IMG/VR virus record: IMGVR_UViG_3300044911_000835
Span: 1 to 64,000 of that record
Reading direction: 5' to 3' (one strand)
Length of the DNA stretch: 64,000 bases
Source: a virus
Below are positions 12,298-18,411 of this stretch, piece by piece; positions within the stretch are counted from its first letter, which is position 1; every line of letters begins with the position of its first letter. A program made the translations under genes and the position numbers. The notes under the pieces were generated by a model. The model did not search any database. It was given only the letters and a program-made list of their open reading frames with translations, and was not told where the DNA came from.

Positions 12298-12416
12298 TAT
12301 AAGTGCTTATATATTGAAGTGCACTTCGGATATATAATCTGAGCTAGGGAATCTTAGTACATGCGTGACTAGCCAACCAGACTTAGGGTGCTGGGTGAAG
12401 TAACTAAGAACTTATA
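12298..12416 (+). ncRNA. Structured RNA with 12-bp terminal stem
   Basis: TATAAGTGCTTA/TAAGAACTTATA (one mismatch) closes 119 nt. The head has TTATATAT/ATATATAA capped by GAAG/CTTC, GCTAG/CTAGC, and CCAG/CTGG hairpins. Starts 3 nt after tRNA-Leu. Confidence 0.5.
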
Positions 12417-12442
12417 TACCAATTGACTTAAAAGGAAATAAA

Positions 12443-12769
12443 ATGACTAAGTATCACCCTGATTCTTGGGTAATTCTAAAGATTACCAATGAAGGTGTTA
12501 CCTACTACAAAGTCTTAGCTGGTTGGTACGGTGGTTATACTAACGGAGATTCGTGGCAGATTAATTCCGGTATTACTAGTGTAGATAAAGTAGATGGTAT
12601 ATATGAGTTTTATGGATATTCTGGTTCTGTTTATTTCTGTAATGAGAAAACAGAACGATTAACAGGACTTACGGCTAGTATACTTGAATCATACCAGAAA
12701 GACATGGAAGGTATTGGTGCTTCTATGGAAGTTGTACCTGTTTCAGAAGTAATGTTTTATTTTCAGTAA
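12443..12769 (+). CDS. Hypothetical protein
   Basis: 108 residues, rich in Tyr/Gly/Ser, predicted beta-rich (W-V-I-L-K-I...YYKVLAGWYGG). Phage-type small protein of unknown function. AAAGGAAAT precedes the ATG; tRNA-Glu starts 8 nt after the stop. Confidence 0.6.
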   Translation: MTKYHPDSWVILKITNEGVTYYKVLAGWYGGYTNGDSWQINSGITSVDKVDGIYEFYGYSGSVYFCNEKTERLTGLTASILESYQKDMEGIGASMEVVPVSEVMFYFQ

Positions 12770-12777
12770 AGATTAAA

Positions 12778-12852
12778 ACTCCGTTCGACTTCAGGTGAGG
12801 TCACCACCCTTTCAAGGTGGCTAGAGGGGATCGTTACCCCTACGGAGTACCA
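12778..12852 (+). tRNA. tRNA-Glu(TTC)
   Basis: Acceptor ACTCCGT/ACGGAGT, loop CTTTCAA, T-loop ATCGTTA, encoded CCA. Confidence 0.93.
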
Positions 12853-12885
12853 AATTCGTTACTTAAGCCTAGTGCTTAAGTTGTA

Positions 12886-12982
12886 AGTCTAAATTGAAGA
12901 GGTTGAGACAGGGGTTCGATTCCCCTCACCTACAAAGACGATGTGGGTGTCTTGGGTTCGATCAGCGTTGGATATCTAGACT
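12886..12982 (+). ncRNA. Permuted tRNA-like RNA (Y-RNA-like)
   Basis: Basal stem AGTCTA/TAGACT. T-arm AGGGG TTCGATT CCCCT (12910-12926) runs directly into acceptor 3' strand CACCTAC (12927-12933), A, linker AAGACGAT, and acceptor 5' strand GTGGGTG (12943-12949); the two strands pair over 7 bp. The following D-arm region is not canonical. A hairpin ACTTAAGC/GCTTAAGT lies just upstream (about 12860-12880). Confidence 0.6.
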
Positions 12983-13159
12983 GAGAATCGGCAATGTAGA
13001 AGCCGTAATGTAAGTGCTCTGCAACAGCAGGTCAATTCCTTTGTTGTTAAAGCTTACGAAGAAACAAAGCATTTTAAATGCAAACGACGAAGTATACGCT
13101 ATCGCTGCCTAAGCTTTAGCTGAGGTTTTGAGACTGTTCCTTATTACCCAATACAGTCT
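12983..13159 (+). ncRNA. Non-coding structured linker
   Basis: No gene. Helices: GTAAG/CTTAC enclosing CAACA/TGTTG with an AGG TCAATT CCT T-arm-like tip (about 13010-13060), GCATTT/AAATGC near 13070, and GAGACTGT/ACAGTCTC (13130-13137/13153-13160). Confidence 0.4.
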
Positions 13160-13267
13160 CTATTAGTTAGTACTTTGTGACGAGTTAGTACACAATGAGT
13201 ACGTAGGCATACGTACTACTTGGATGTACTCGGTAGTCAGCGGCCGCAGCAAAGTATTAACTAATAG
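13160..13267 (+). ncRNA. Structured RNA with 18-bp terminal stem and cloverleaf-like head
   Basis: CTATTAGTTAGTACTTTG (13160-13177) pairs with 13250-13267 with one wobble. The head has TTGTG/CACAA, GTACGTA/TACGTAC and further short helices. It shares end bases with the hairpin before it (13160) and the RNA after it (13266). Confidence 0.55.
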
Positions 13268-13340
13268 TATACTAATGTAGCCCGCGACCTGTGCACAGGT
13301 GTAGGAACAGCGGTTGGCAGCTAAAACCAGTTAGTATACT
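13266..13340 (+). ncRNA. Structured RNA with 10-bp terminal stem
   Basis: AGTATACTAA/TTAGTATACT closes 75 nt containing CCGC/GCGG around ACCTG/CAGGT, and GGTT/AACC. Continuous with the preceding RNA; ends 22 nt before the next gene. Confidence 0.5.
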
Positions 13341-13362
13341 TTCTAATTTTTACTAGGATAAC

Positions 13363-13827
13363 ATGAAAACACTTAATATAAAAGAAATAACAGAATACTT
13401 AGCTAATGAACCGTTAGAGTCTAATGTTTATATTGGTGTAGATTCTGAGCGTTATAAAGATAAAGGTAAGTGGTTTGCTGATTATACTGTTGCGGTAGTT
13501 ATTCACCGTAATGGTAACAATGGTTGTAAAGTATTCGGCGGAATTGATACTGCTCAAGATTTTGATAGCAAATCAAATAAACCTATGATGCGTATGATGA
13601 ATGAAGTTTATCGTGCATCAGAAACTTATCTAGCTCTAGCAGAACTTTTAGTAGATCGTCATGTTGAAATTCACTTAGATATTAATCCTAGCGAATTGCA
13701 TGGTTCTAACTGTGCTATGCAACAAGCTATTGGGTATATTAAAGGTGTATGTGGTCATACACCTAAACTTAAGCCGGAAGCATTTGCGGCGTCTTATGCT
13801 GCTGATAGATTGAAGGAATATATTTAA
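13363..13827 (+). CDS. RNase H-like protein (YkuK/DUF458 type)
   Basis: 154 residues. The pattern fits the RNase H-like YkuK family: a first strand with an Asp (VYIGVDSERYKDKGKWFADY), a later HLDINPSE acidic site around residues 106-112, and a conserved GYIKGVCGHTPKLKPEAFAAS C-terminus. Catalytic activity on RNA of RNA:DNA hybrids is untested in the family; it could take part in processing the surrounding RNAs. ATG follows AGGATAAC. Confidence 0.6.
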   Translation: MKTLNIKEITEYLANEPLESNVYIGVDSERYKDKGKWFADYTVAVVIHRNGNNGCKVFGGIDTAQDFDSKSNKPMMRMMNEVYRASETYLALAELLVDRHVEIHLDINPSELHGSNCAMQQAIGYIKGVCGHTPKLKPEAFAASYAADRLKEYI

Positions 13828-13833
13828 ATTAAT

Positions 13834-13909
13834 TGCTCTATAGTGAAGTTGGTTATCACACCAGATTTTGAATCTGGTATCTTTGGTTCGAATCCAAATA
13901 GGGCTGCCA
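13834..13909 (+). tRNA. tRNA-Gln(TTG)
   Basis: Loop TTTTGAA, discriminator G, encoded CCA. The first pair is T1-T72 (unpaired), consistent with the weak 1-72 pair of tRNA-Gln. Confidence 0.9.
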
Positions 13910-13915
13910 AATAAT

Positions 13916-13989
13916 GTCTCACTAGTGTAATGGAAGCACGGCGATCTCCAAAATCGCAAGCCGAGGGTCGGTACCTTGGTGGGATGCCA
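13916..13989 (+). tRNA. tRNA-Trp(CCA)
   Basis: Acceptor GTCTCAC/GTGGGAT, stem-loop GCGAT CTCCAAA ATCGC, discriminator G, encoded CCA. The T-loop GTCGGTA is atypical. Confidence 0.88.
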
Positions 13990-13997
13990 GTATTAAT

Positions 13998-14071
13998 AAG
14001 GTGAAAAGGGTAGCTCCCCTGATAGTGCTCAATCCACTATCTAGCCTAAGAGTTCGATTGAGGAATAAAAG
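13998..14071 (+). promoter_or_regulatory. Conserved HNH-leader RNA motif, copy 1
   Basis: AGGT (13999-14002)/GCCT (14044-14047) closes two hairpins: AGGG/CCCT and GATAGTG CTCAATC CACTATC (14021-14041). The second hairpin's loop CTCAATC is complementary to GATTGAG (14056-14062), which contains the HNH ribosome site GAGG. This pseudoknot would block translation. A copy with covarying stems is at 18338-18411. Confidence 0.6.
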
Positions 14072-14647
14072 GTGTATAGAGAAATAAAAGAAGAAGAATT
14101 GAAGTTAGATAAACAGAGAGGTTATTTATACTTCATTGATAAAGATCACCCTCTTAAAACTGGAAATGCCTCCTACGTTTTTCTACATAGGCACATGGCC
14201 TCTATAAAAGCAGGCTACTGGCTATCTAGTAAGGAGCATGTTCACCATATAGATGAGAATAAATTAAATAATTCTCCAGAAAATCTACACATATGTTCTG
14301 CTTCTGAACACGGTAAGTTACATAGTGCGCATTTATGTATAGAAAAACTCTGTAAACAGTGTGGAATACTTTTTAAGCAAAAAGAGTCTACACAACTATT
14401 TTGTTCTACTGAGTGTAGTAGCAAGTATAGAGTTTTACTAGATGGATTAACTAAGGAAGAATTAGAACACTTATTATGGACTACTAATTATTCTGAACTA
14501 GGAAAACAATTTAAATGTAGTGATAATGGTATAAGAAAGTGGGCGAAAAGACTTAAATGTACAGTACCTCCTGCATACTTCCATAGTAAGGGCTACTCTG
14601 TAGAAAAGAAATTATCAATGTATTTAGAAATTAAAGAAAAAGGATAA
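14072..14647 (+). CDS. HNH homing endonuclease
   Basis: 191 residues, GTG start. Residues ~54-78 hold the HNH_3-type core (EHVHHIDENKLNNSPENLHI); residues ~95-115 hold a four-Cys zinc site (CKQC ... CSTEC). The C-terminus carries a helix-turn-helix (YSELGKQFKCSDNGIRKWAK), as in free-standing phage homing endonucleases. Its translation is probably repressed by the upstream RNA motif. It sits next to tRNA-Trp, a usual kind of insertion neighbourhood. Confidence 0.85.
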   Translation: MYREIKEEELKLDKQRGYLYFIDKDHPLKTGNASYVFLHRHMASIKAGYWLSSKEHVHHIDENKLNNSPENLHICSASEHGKLHSAHLCIEKLCKQCGILFKQKESTQLFCSTECSSKYRVLLDGLTKEELEHLLWTTNYSELGKQFKCSDNGIRKWAKRLKCTVPPAYFHSKGYSVEKKLSMYLEIKEKG

Positions 14648-14651
14648 ACGA

Positions 14652-14918
14652 ATGACTAAAGCTGTATATTGTTCACAAATGGTAGATTATGAAGGTATTG
14701 TAGAGGAAGATATTGGCTTTTTTGTAGAGGGTAATCGTTTCGAGTTTAAAGTAGACGTATATGAAGATATGATTACTTTCCGAGACTGTTTAGGCCGTTT
14801 CGTACCAGTTGACATTACTCAAATTGATCAAGTTATTGATGCTTTAGTTACTGCTAGGTCTTTGATGCTAGTGCCTATGGCTCCAGATACTTATGTTGAA
14901 TCTGATTTGGGTTGCTGA
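14652..14918 (+). CDS. Hypothetical protein
   Basis: 88 residues, acidic, likely beta-rich. Not recognised. Starts 5 nt after the HNH stop. Confidence 0.55.
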   Translation: MTKAVYCSQMVDYEGIVEEDIGFFVEGNRFEFKVDVYEDMITFRDCLGRFVPVDITQIDQVIDALVTARSLMLVPMAPDTYVESDLGC

Positions 14919-15114
14919 ACAGTTAGAATCTGAACCACCCCAAATACTTGAAGAATTTCAAGGATTTGAGGTAATAGTAGAGCTTAATGACCCATCCCAG
15001 TATTTTTCTAAGTACCAAATTTGGGCAGAGATAGAAAAGCTGCTAAAGCAAGCCCCTATTAAAGATAGATTAAATACAGTAGAGTACGTGAAAAACAAGT
15101 TGAAGAATTTTTAA
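14893..15114 (+). CDS. Hypothetical protein
   Basis: 73 residues, acidic with a helical C-terminus. ATG 14893 overlaps the previous gene by 26 nt; no clear ribosome site, so a later start is possible. Not recognised. Confidence 0.5.
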   Translation: MLNLIWVAEQLESEPPQILEEFQGFEVIVELNDPSQYFSKYQIWAEIEKLLKQAPIKDRLNTVEYVKNKLKNF

Positions 15115-15115
15115 C

Positions 15116-15144
15116 TTGTTTTTTTAGTTTAAAGCCTCTATAAT
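15116..15144 (+). promoter_or_regulatory. Sigma70-type promoter
   Basis: TTGTTT (15116-15121), 17 bp, TATAAT (15139-15144). Confidence 0.8.
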
Positions 15145-15174
15145 ATTATTTCTGAGTTTGAAAAAGGATTTGAA

Positions 15175-15369
15175 ATGACTTTTTGGAAAGTTCCTGGTCA
15201 ACTATTAATTAATGTATTATGTGAGATAATTCAAGCAAAGTTACTAGGCTTTGAAAAGCTCGCAATTGAATTTAGGCCTGAATTAGAGAACCAGTTGTTT
15301 TCTAGGGGATTTAAAGTTTCTACTATTAAACTTCCTAATAATTATTACACTGTGGTGGATCTAAAATGA
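15175..15369 (+). CDS. Hypothetical protein
   Basis: 64 residues, not recognised. AAGGATTTGAA precedes the ATG; ATGA overlap with the next gene. Confidence 0.55.
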   Translation: MTFWKVPGQLLINVLCEIIQAKLLGFEKLAIEFRPELENQLFSRGFKVSTIKLPNNYYTVVDLK

Positions 15370-15575
15370 AAGTAGGTACTTGGGTTCAGTTTGAGAATGA
15401 AAATAAACCTATAGGTTATATCATTGGTAAAAAAGAGCATAAGTATCAGCTTAGACCAACATCTAAAGAATTGATTAGAACTAACCTACATGAACTAGAG
15501 TTTGATGTAGATGGTTATGCTACTGAGTATGAACGCAAGAATAAGATCAATCGTATCATAGAATTTCAAGCTTGA
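15366..15575 (+). CDS. Hypothetical protein
   Basis: 69 residues beginning MKVGTWVQFENENKPIGYII, resembling small SH3-like phage proteins. Function unknown. Confidence 0.55.
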   Translation: MKVGTWVQFENENKPIGYIIGKKEHKYQLRPTSKELIRTNLHELEFDVDGYATEYERKNKINRIIEFQA

Positions 15576-15600
15576 TACGCAGTTCAATATTCTGTATAAT
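15572..15600 (+). promoter_or_regulatory. Sigma70-type promoter driving non-coding RNA
   Basis: TTGATA (15572-15577), 17 bp, TATAAT (15595-15600). The next gene is 1 kb away; the transcript begins with the tRNA-like RNA at 15626. Confidence 0.8.
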
Positions 15601-15625
15601 ATTGTTTATGAAATCGAGAAAGGTT

Positions 15626-15781
15626 TCATAAAGCACACTAGAAGGGTACTTAACCTACTAATCGACGGATTAGTAGCCTATGTGAGAGAACCCTTTAATA
15701 GGGTTAGGGTCACTATCAAACCGGCCGGCATGATACAAATAGGTGGTTAAACAGGTTCGATTCCTGTAGTGTGCTTTATGA
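15626..15781 (+). ncRNA. tRNA-like RNA with 15-bp extended acceptor
   Basis: TCATAAAGCACACTA (15626-15640) pairs perfectly with 15767-15781. A canonical T-arm ACAGG TTCGATT CCTGT joins the 3' strand as in a tRNA (acceptor GCACACT/AGTGTGC). In place of D and anticodon arms are CTACTAATC/GATTAGTAG and AACCCT/AGGGTT hairpins; there is no anticodon-like loop and no CCA. It can also pair with the leader (TTTATGAAA/TTTCATAAA). Confidence 0.6.
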
Positions 15782-15835
15782 GACTTTTGCGTACTGCTCT
15801 ATGATGCGGAGTACCAGTTGTCACAATAGACCGGA

Positions 15836-15930
15836 GGTTTAGCGTGCTCAAGGTAATATCCCAACATACATTAGTATTACTAATGATTACGTGAAAGTTT
15901 TATATAACGTCCAGGCTAGGACGCTAAACC
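15836..15930 (+). ncRNA. Structured RNA with 10-bp terminal stem
   Basis: GGTTTAGCGT/ACGCTAAACC closes 95 nt containing CATTAGT/ACTAATG and GTCC/GGAC hairpins. Confidence 0.45.
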
Positions 15931-16432
15931 AAGCGGACTGTTTATAGAGGTCGTCCGTAAACTACTATACATCATTTTATCCTGATGTTAAACGGATAGG
16001 GTACATAGGCGTTGGAAGCGAAATGTACCTAATAAGGTAAGGAAAGTAAACGGAGGATGGGAGCTAGTGAAACGTACTGGAACCTTATAGCAGATACCCC
16101 ACCGGCCTTAGAAATTGATAGTGAACTTAAGATAGCTATCGCCCTTTGTCAGAGTAGGTTAAAAACTGAAATCTTACTTAAATGAGGGCCAGTAAGTGAT
16201 AGTTATTTTGCCCATAACTGGAACCTGGCTTAGGTAGAATGTCGCAAATTCTACACTGTAGGAAGTTCGTAATGAAAGTTGTTAGTACCAAGAACTATAA
16301 ATATCGTTGAACTATCAGTCTTATAGTACTAGTAGACTTAAAACAACTAGGAAATTGGCTTCCCGAGTATGATAGTAAACTGCTCCGACCTTACTAGAAG
16401 TCGTTAAACTAGTACCCAGTATTCTAGAGTGC

Positions 16433-16502
16433 TGTGGTTAGGGCAGTTAGGTAACTAACAGGTTAAGACTCCGGTGTGCCCGGACGAGCTGCTCTAACCA
16501 CA
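16433..16502 (+). ncRNA. Structured RNA with 14-bp terminal stem
   Basis: TGTGGTTAGGGCAG pairs with CTGCTCTAACCACA (one wobble). The head has two hairpins, GTTAG GTAA CTAAC and TCCGG TGTGC CCGGA. Confidence 0.5.
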
Positions 16503-16609
16503 ACGCTCCCGTATATCAATTGGTATTGATGCTTTCTGATTCCACTATATGGATAATGTCTTTGACAAGTTAGTATCAATTCCACAACATTCTAATAAAA
16601 GGATTTAAT

Positions 16610-16807
16610 ATGCGTAAAAAACTATTAAGGTCTTGTGGATGTAGAACTTGTATGCGGGGCAGGCGTACCGCATATGGCCATGTAAGGTTACATCAAGCGG
16701 AAAAGCAGCTAAGACAACAATCTAGAATTAATATTGATAAAGCTATAAAAGGTAATGACCTAGATTTAATTGACATTATCGAAGTTTCTACGGATTACAC
16801 AGACTAA
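16610..16807 (+). CDS. Small basic Cys-containing protein
   Basis: 65 residues. Its N-terminus is basic with three Cys (SCGCRTCMRGRR), possibly nucleic-acid binding; the C-terminus is acidic. AAGGATTTA precedes ATG. Its stop overlaps the next ATG (TAATG). Not recognised. Confidence 0.55.
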   Translation: MRKKLLRSCGCRTCMRGRRTAYGHVRLHQAEKQLRQQSRINIDKAIKGNDLDLIDIIEVSTDYTD

Positions 16808-17415
16808 TGCAAATTATTTCACCTTTTAAAGATTACTATGATGTAGGTATGCAATATGGTTTCGACCCCAAATTGCAATGGATTAGGCGTACTTCTGACA
16901 TTGAGGAGTCTAGTCGCTGGCATCATTCTGAATCAATTATTCTACATTTTTGTGGTAAGACTTATAGAGGTATAGTTGTAAAGTCCGCTTCCTACTACAT
17001 TAATAGTATGGAAGTAATTTGGGATAATGAACACTACGATAAATATTGTACAGAAAATAAGGTAAAACCCTTAGAGATTAGTTGGCTAGATAAGTTTTGG
17101 ATAACTACTAAAGTTAGACCTAAATCCAAGATCATACAGTTAGGACTAATTGGTGAGTCTGACATTTTAAATGATAAATATAGTTCTCCGGTAATTTTAC
17201 AAACTAATAAAGGACTAGAGATTAATCCTTCCTTGAAGTTTATTCAGTTTTATAAAGTCTATGACCCAGTAACTACATATCAAAAAATTAGTGAATACTT
17301 TGGTAACAAGTTTTTTAATGAACCTAAAATGGTTCCAATTTCAGATAAAGATAGGATTAAACAACATGGATTTACTAAAGAAAGTTTCCGTATGGCTAAG
17401 TCCAGCAATAAATAG
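16807..17415 (+). CDS. Hypothetical protein
   Basis: 202 residues, not recognised. No obvious signal or membrane segment; aromatic-rich, probably a soluble alpha/beta protein. Confidence 0.6.
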   Translation: MQIISPFKDYYDVGMQYGFDPKLQWIRRTSDIEESSRWHHSESIILHFCGKTYRGIVVKSASYYINSMEVIWDNEHYDKYCTENKVKPLEISWLDKFWITTKVRPKSKIIQLGLIGESDILNDKYSSPVILQTNKGLEINPSLKFIQFYKVYDPVTTYQKISEYFGNKFFNEPKMVPISDKDRIKQHGFTKESFRMAKSSNK

Positions 17416-17464
17416 CTTTCTAATTATGTACTGGTTTAGCCTAGAGTGGCTTAAAGATAAATTT

Positions 17465-17539
17465 GCTTCGTTAACTCAGCGGTAGAGTAACTCCTTTACA
17501 CGGAGAAGGTCGGCGGTTCAATCCCGTCACGAAGTACCA
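17465..17539 (+). tRNA. tRNA-Val(TAC)
   Basis: Acceptor GCTTCGT/ACGAAGT, loop TTTACAC, encoded CCA. Confidence 0.93.
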
Positions 17540-17556
17540 ACTAATTAAGGATTTGA

Positions 17557-17808
17557 ATGGAATTTGATATTGAGATTAAGAAAACTACCTATGATAGGGT
17601 TCGCTTAAATGACGAAGATATTAAGAAGGTAGTTTTACACTATATTAGTCGTAAGTATAATATCCGTAAAGATGATTGGGTTGCAGAAGGTGACCTTACA
17701 CGTGAGGTTGAATACCATGGATCTCACAGTTGGTTTGAGCAAGAAGTTATTAGAAAAGTAACTGATTTCGATGTTGCATTACTAACACTTCTTAGAGAAT
17801 TAAAATAA
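17557..17808 (+). CDS. Hypothetical protein
   Basis: 83 residues (EIKKTTYDRVRLNDEDIKKV...), mixed charge. Not recognised; between tRNA-Val and tRNA-Asp. Confidence 0.55.
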   Translation: MEFDIEIKKTTYDRVRLNDEDIKKVVLHYISRKYNIRKDDWVAEGDLTREVEYHGSHSWFEQEVIRKVTDFDVALLTLLRELK

Positions 17809-17812
17809 TATT

Positions 17813-17886
17813 GGCTCTATCGTATATAGGTATTACCTCGGATTGTCTATCCGAAGAACACAGTTCGAATCTGTGTAGAGTCGCCA
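17813..17886 (+). tRNA. tRNA-Asp(GTC)
   Basis: Acceptor GGCTCTA/TAGAGTC, loop TTGTCTA, discriminator G, encoded CCA. Confidence 0.93.
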
Positions 17887-17894
17887 GGTTAAAT

Positions 17895-17970
17895 AGTAAC
17901 GAATGCAATTAGGTGAGCAGCTTGATTCATAATCAAGTGCTATTCGGTTCGAGGCCGAGCGTTACTACCA
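17895..17970 (+). tRNA. tRNA-Met(CAT), probably elongator
   Basis: Acceptor AGTAACG/CGTTACT, stem-loop CTTGA TTCATAA TCAAG, encoded CCA. Lacks the initiator GGG/CCC run. Confidence 0.88.
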
Positions 17971-17973
17971 AAT

Positions 17974-18035
17974 TAACTACTAGAGTTAAGCGCGTTAACT
18001 TAATAAGCAGCGGTCGGTAAGCTTTCTAGTAGTTA
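17974..18035 (+). ncRNA. Structured RNA with 11-bp terminal stem
   Basis: TAACTACTAGA/TCTAGTAGTTA closes 62 nt with an inner GTTAA GCGCG TTAAC hairpin. Starts 3 nt after tRNA-Met and abuts the next element without a gap. Confidence 0.55.
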
Positions 18036-18128
18036 CCACAAGTAGGCTTCACTTCCTTATCTGCTTCCAGCTGATTAGCTCGTACCTGGAAGTACGGGCG
18101 GGATAAGAGTAAGGAAGCCTACTTGTGG
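18036..18128 (+). ncRNA. Structured RNA with 15-bp terminal stem overlapping tRNA-His
   Basis: CCACAAGTAGGCTTC (18036-18050) pairs perfectly with 18114-18128. The helix continues imperfectly (CTTATC/GATAAG) to an apical CTTCCAG/CTGGAAG hairpin. Its last four bases, GTGG, are the first four of tRNA-His. Confidence 0.6.
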
Positions 18129-18200
18129 TCGTAACTTAACAGGCAAAGGCTCTGGCTGTGAACTAGAGAGATGCGGATTCGACTTCCGTCGATCACCCCA
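18125..18200 (+). tRNA. tRNA-His(GTG)
   Basis: Acceptor GTGGTCG/CGATCAC, stem-loop TCTGG CTGTGAA CTAGA, discriminator C, encoded CCA. The -1 position is T, whereas bacterial tRNA-His normally encodes G-1. Confidence 0.9.
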
Positions 18201-18257
18201 ATAATTTTCGGTCAGCGCCGAACCAACCAAACTGTCAAGATTAAATAAAGTCACGCA

Positions 18258-18334
18258 CGGCCGTTAGTTTAACTGGAAAGAACCTATGCATACGAAGCAT
18301 AGAAATGTACGTTCGAATCGTACACGGTCGGCCA
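18258..18334 (+). tRNA. tRNA-Arg(ACG)
   Basis: Acceptor CGGCCGT/ACGGTCG, stem-loop TATGC ATACGAA GCATA, discriminator G, encoded CCA. A34 would need deamination to inosine. Confidence 0.92.
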
Positions 18335-18337
18335 ATT

Positions 18338-18411
18338 AAGGCGAAAAGAGTCATTCTCCTGTTCCTTCCTCGGAACTAGCCTAAGTTTTAGCCCTTGAGG
18401 AGGGGTGTATT
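18338..18411 (+). promoter_or_regulatory. Conserved HNH-leader RNA motif, copy 2
   Basis: AGGC (18339-18342)/GCCT (18379-18382) closes GAG/CTC and GTTCC TTCCTC GGAAC hairpins. The loop TCCTC pairs with GAGGA of the HNH ribosome site at 18397-18401. It shares TAAGG-GAAAAG and TAGCCTAAG with copy 1, while the helices differ in sequence but keep pairing. Confidence 0.6.

Larger units (their letters stand above)
15601..16609 (+). ncRNA. 1-kb non-coding structured RNA tract
   Basis: No credible gene in about 1,000 nt behind a strong promoter. Besides the elements annotated at 15626, 15836 and 16433 it contains GGTACAT/ATGTACC near 15998, GTTAT/ATAAC inside CCAG/CTGG near 16190, GTAGAAT/ATTCTAC near 16234, AGTTGTT/AACAACT (16277/16342) and ATCAAT/ATTGAT near 16516. 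Length, tRNA neighbourhood and purine-rich loops resemble GOLLD/ROOL-type RNAs, but I cannot align it. Confidence 0.55.

Noticed and set aside
15601-16609. tmRNA or rRNA fragment in the long non-coding tract
   Set aside because: No tag reading frame, no tmRNA-like GGGG acceptor with CCA, and no recognisable rRNA sequence.
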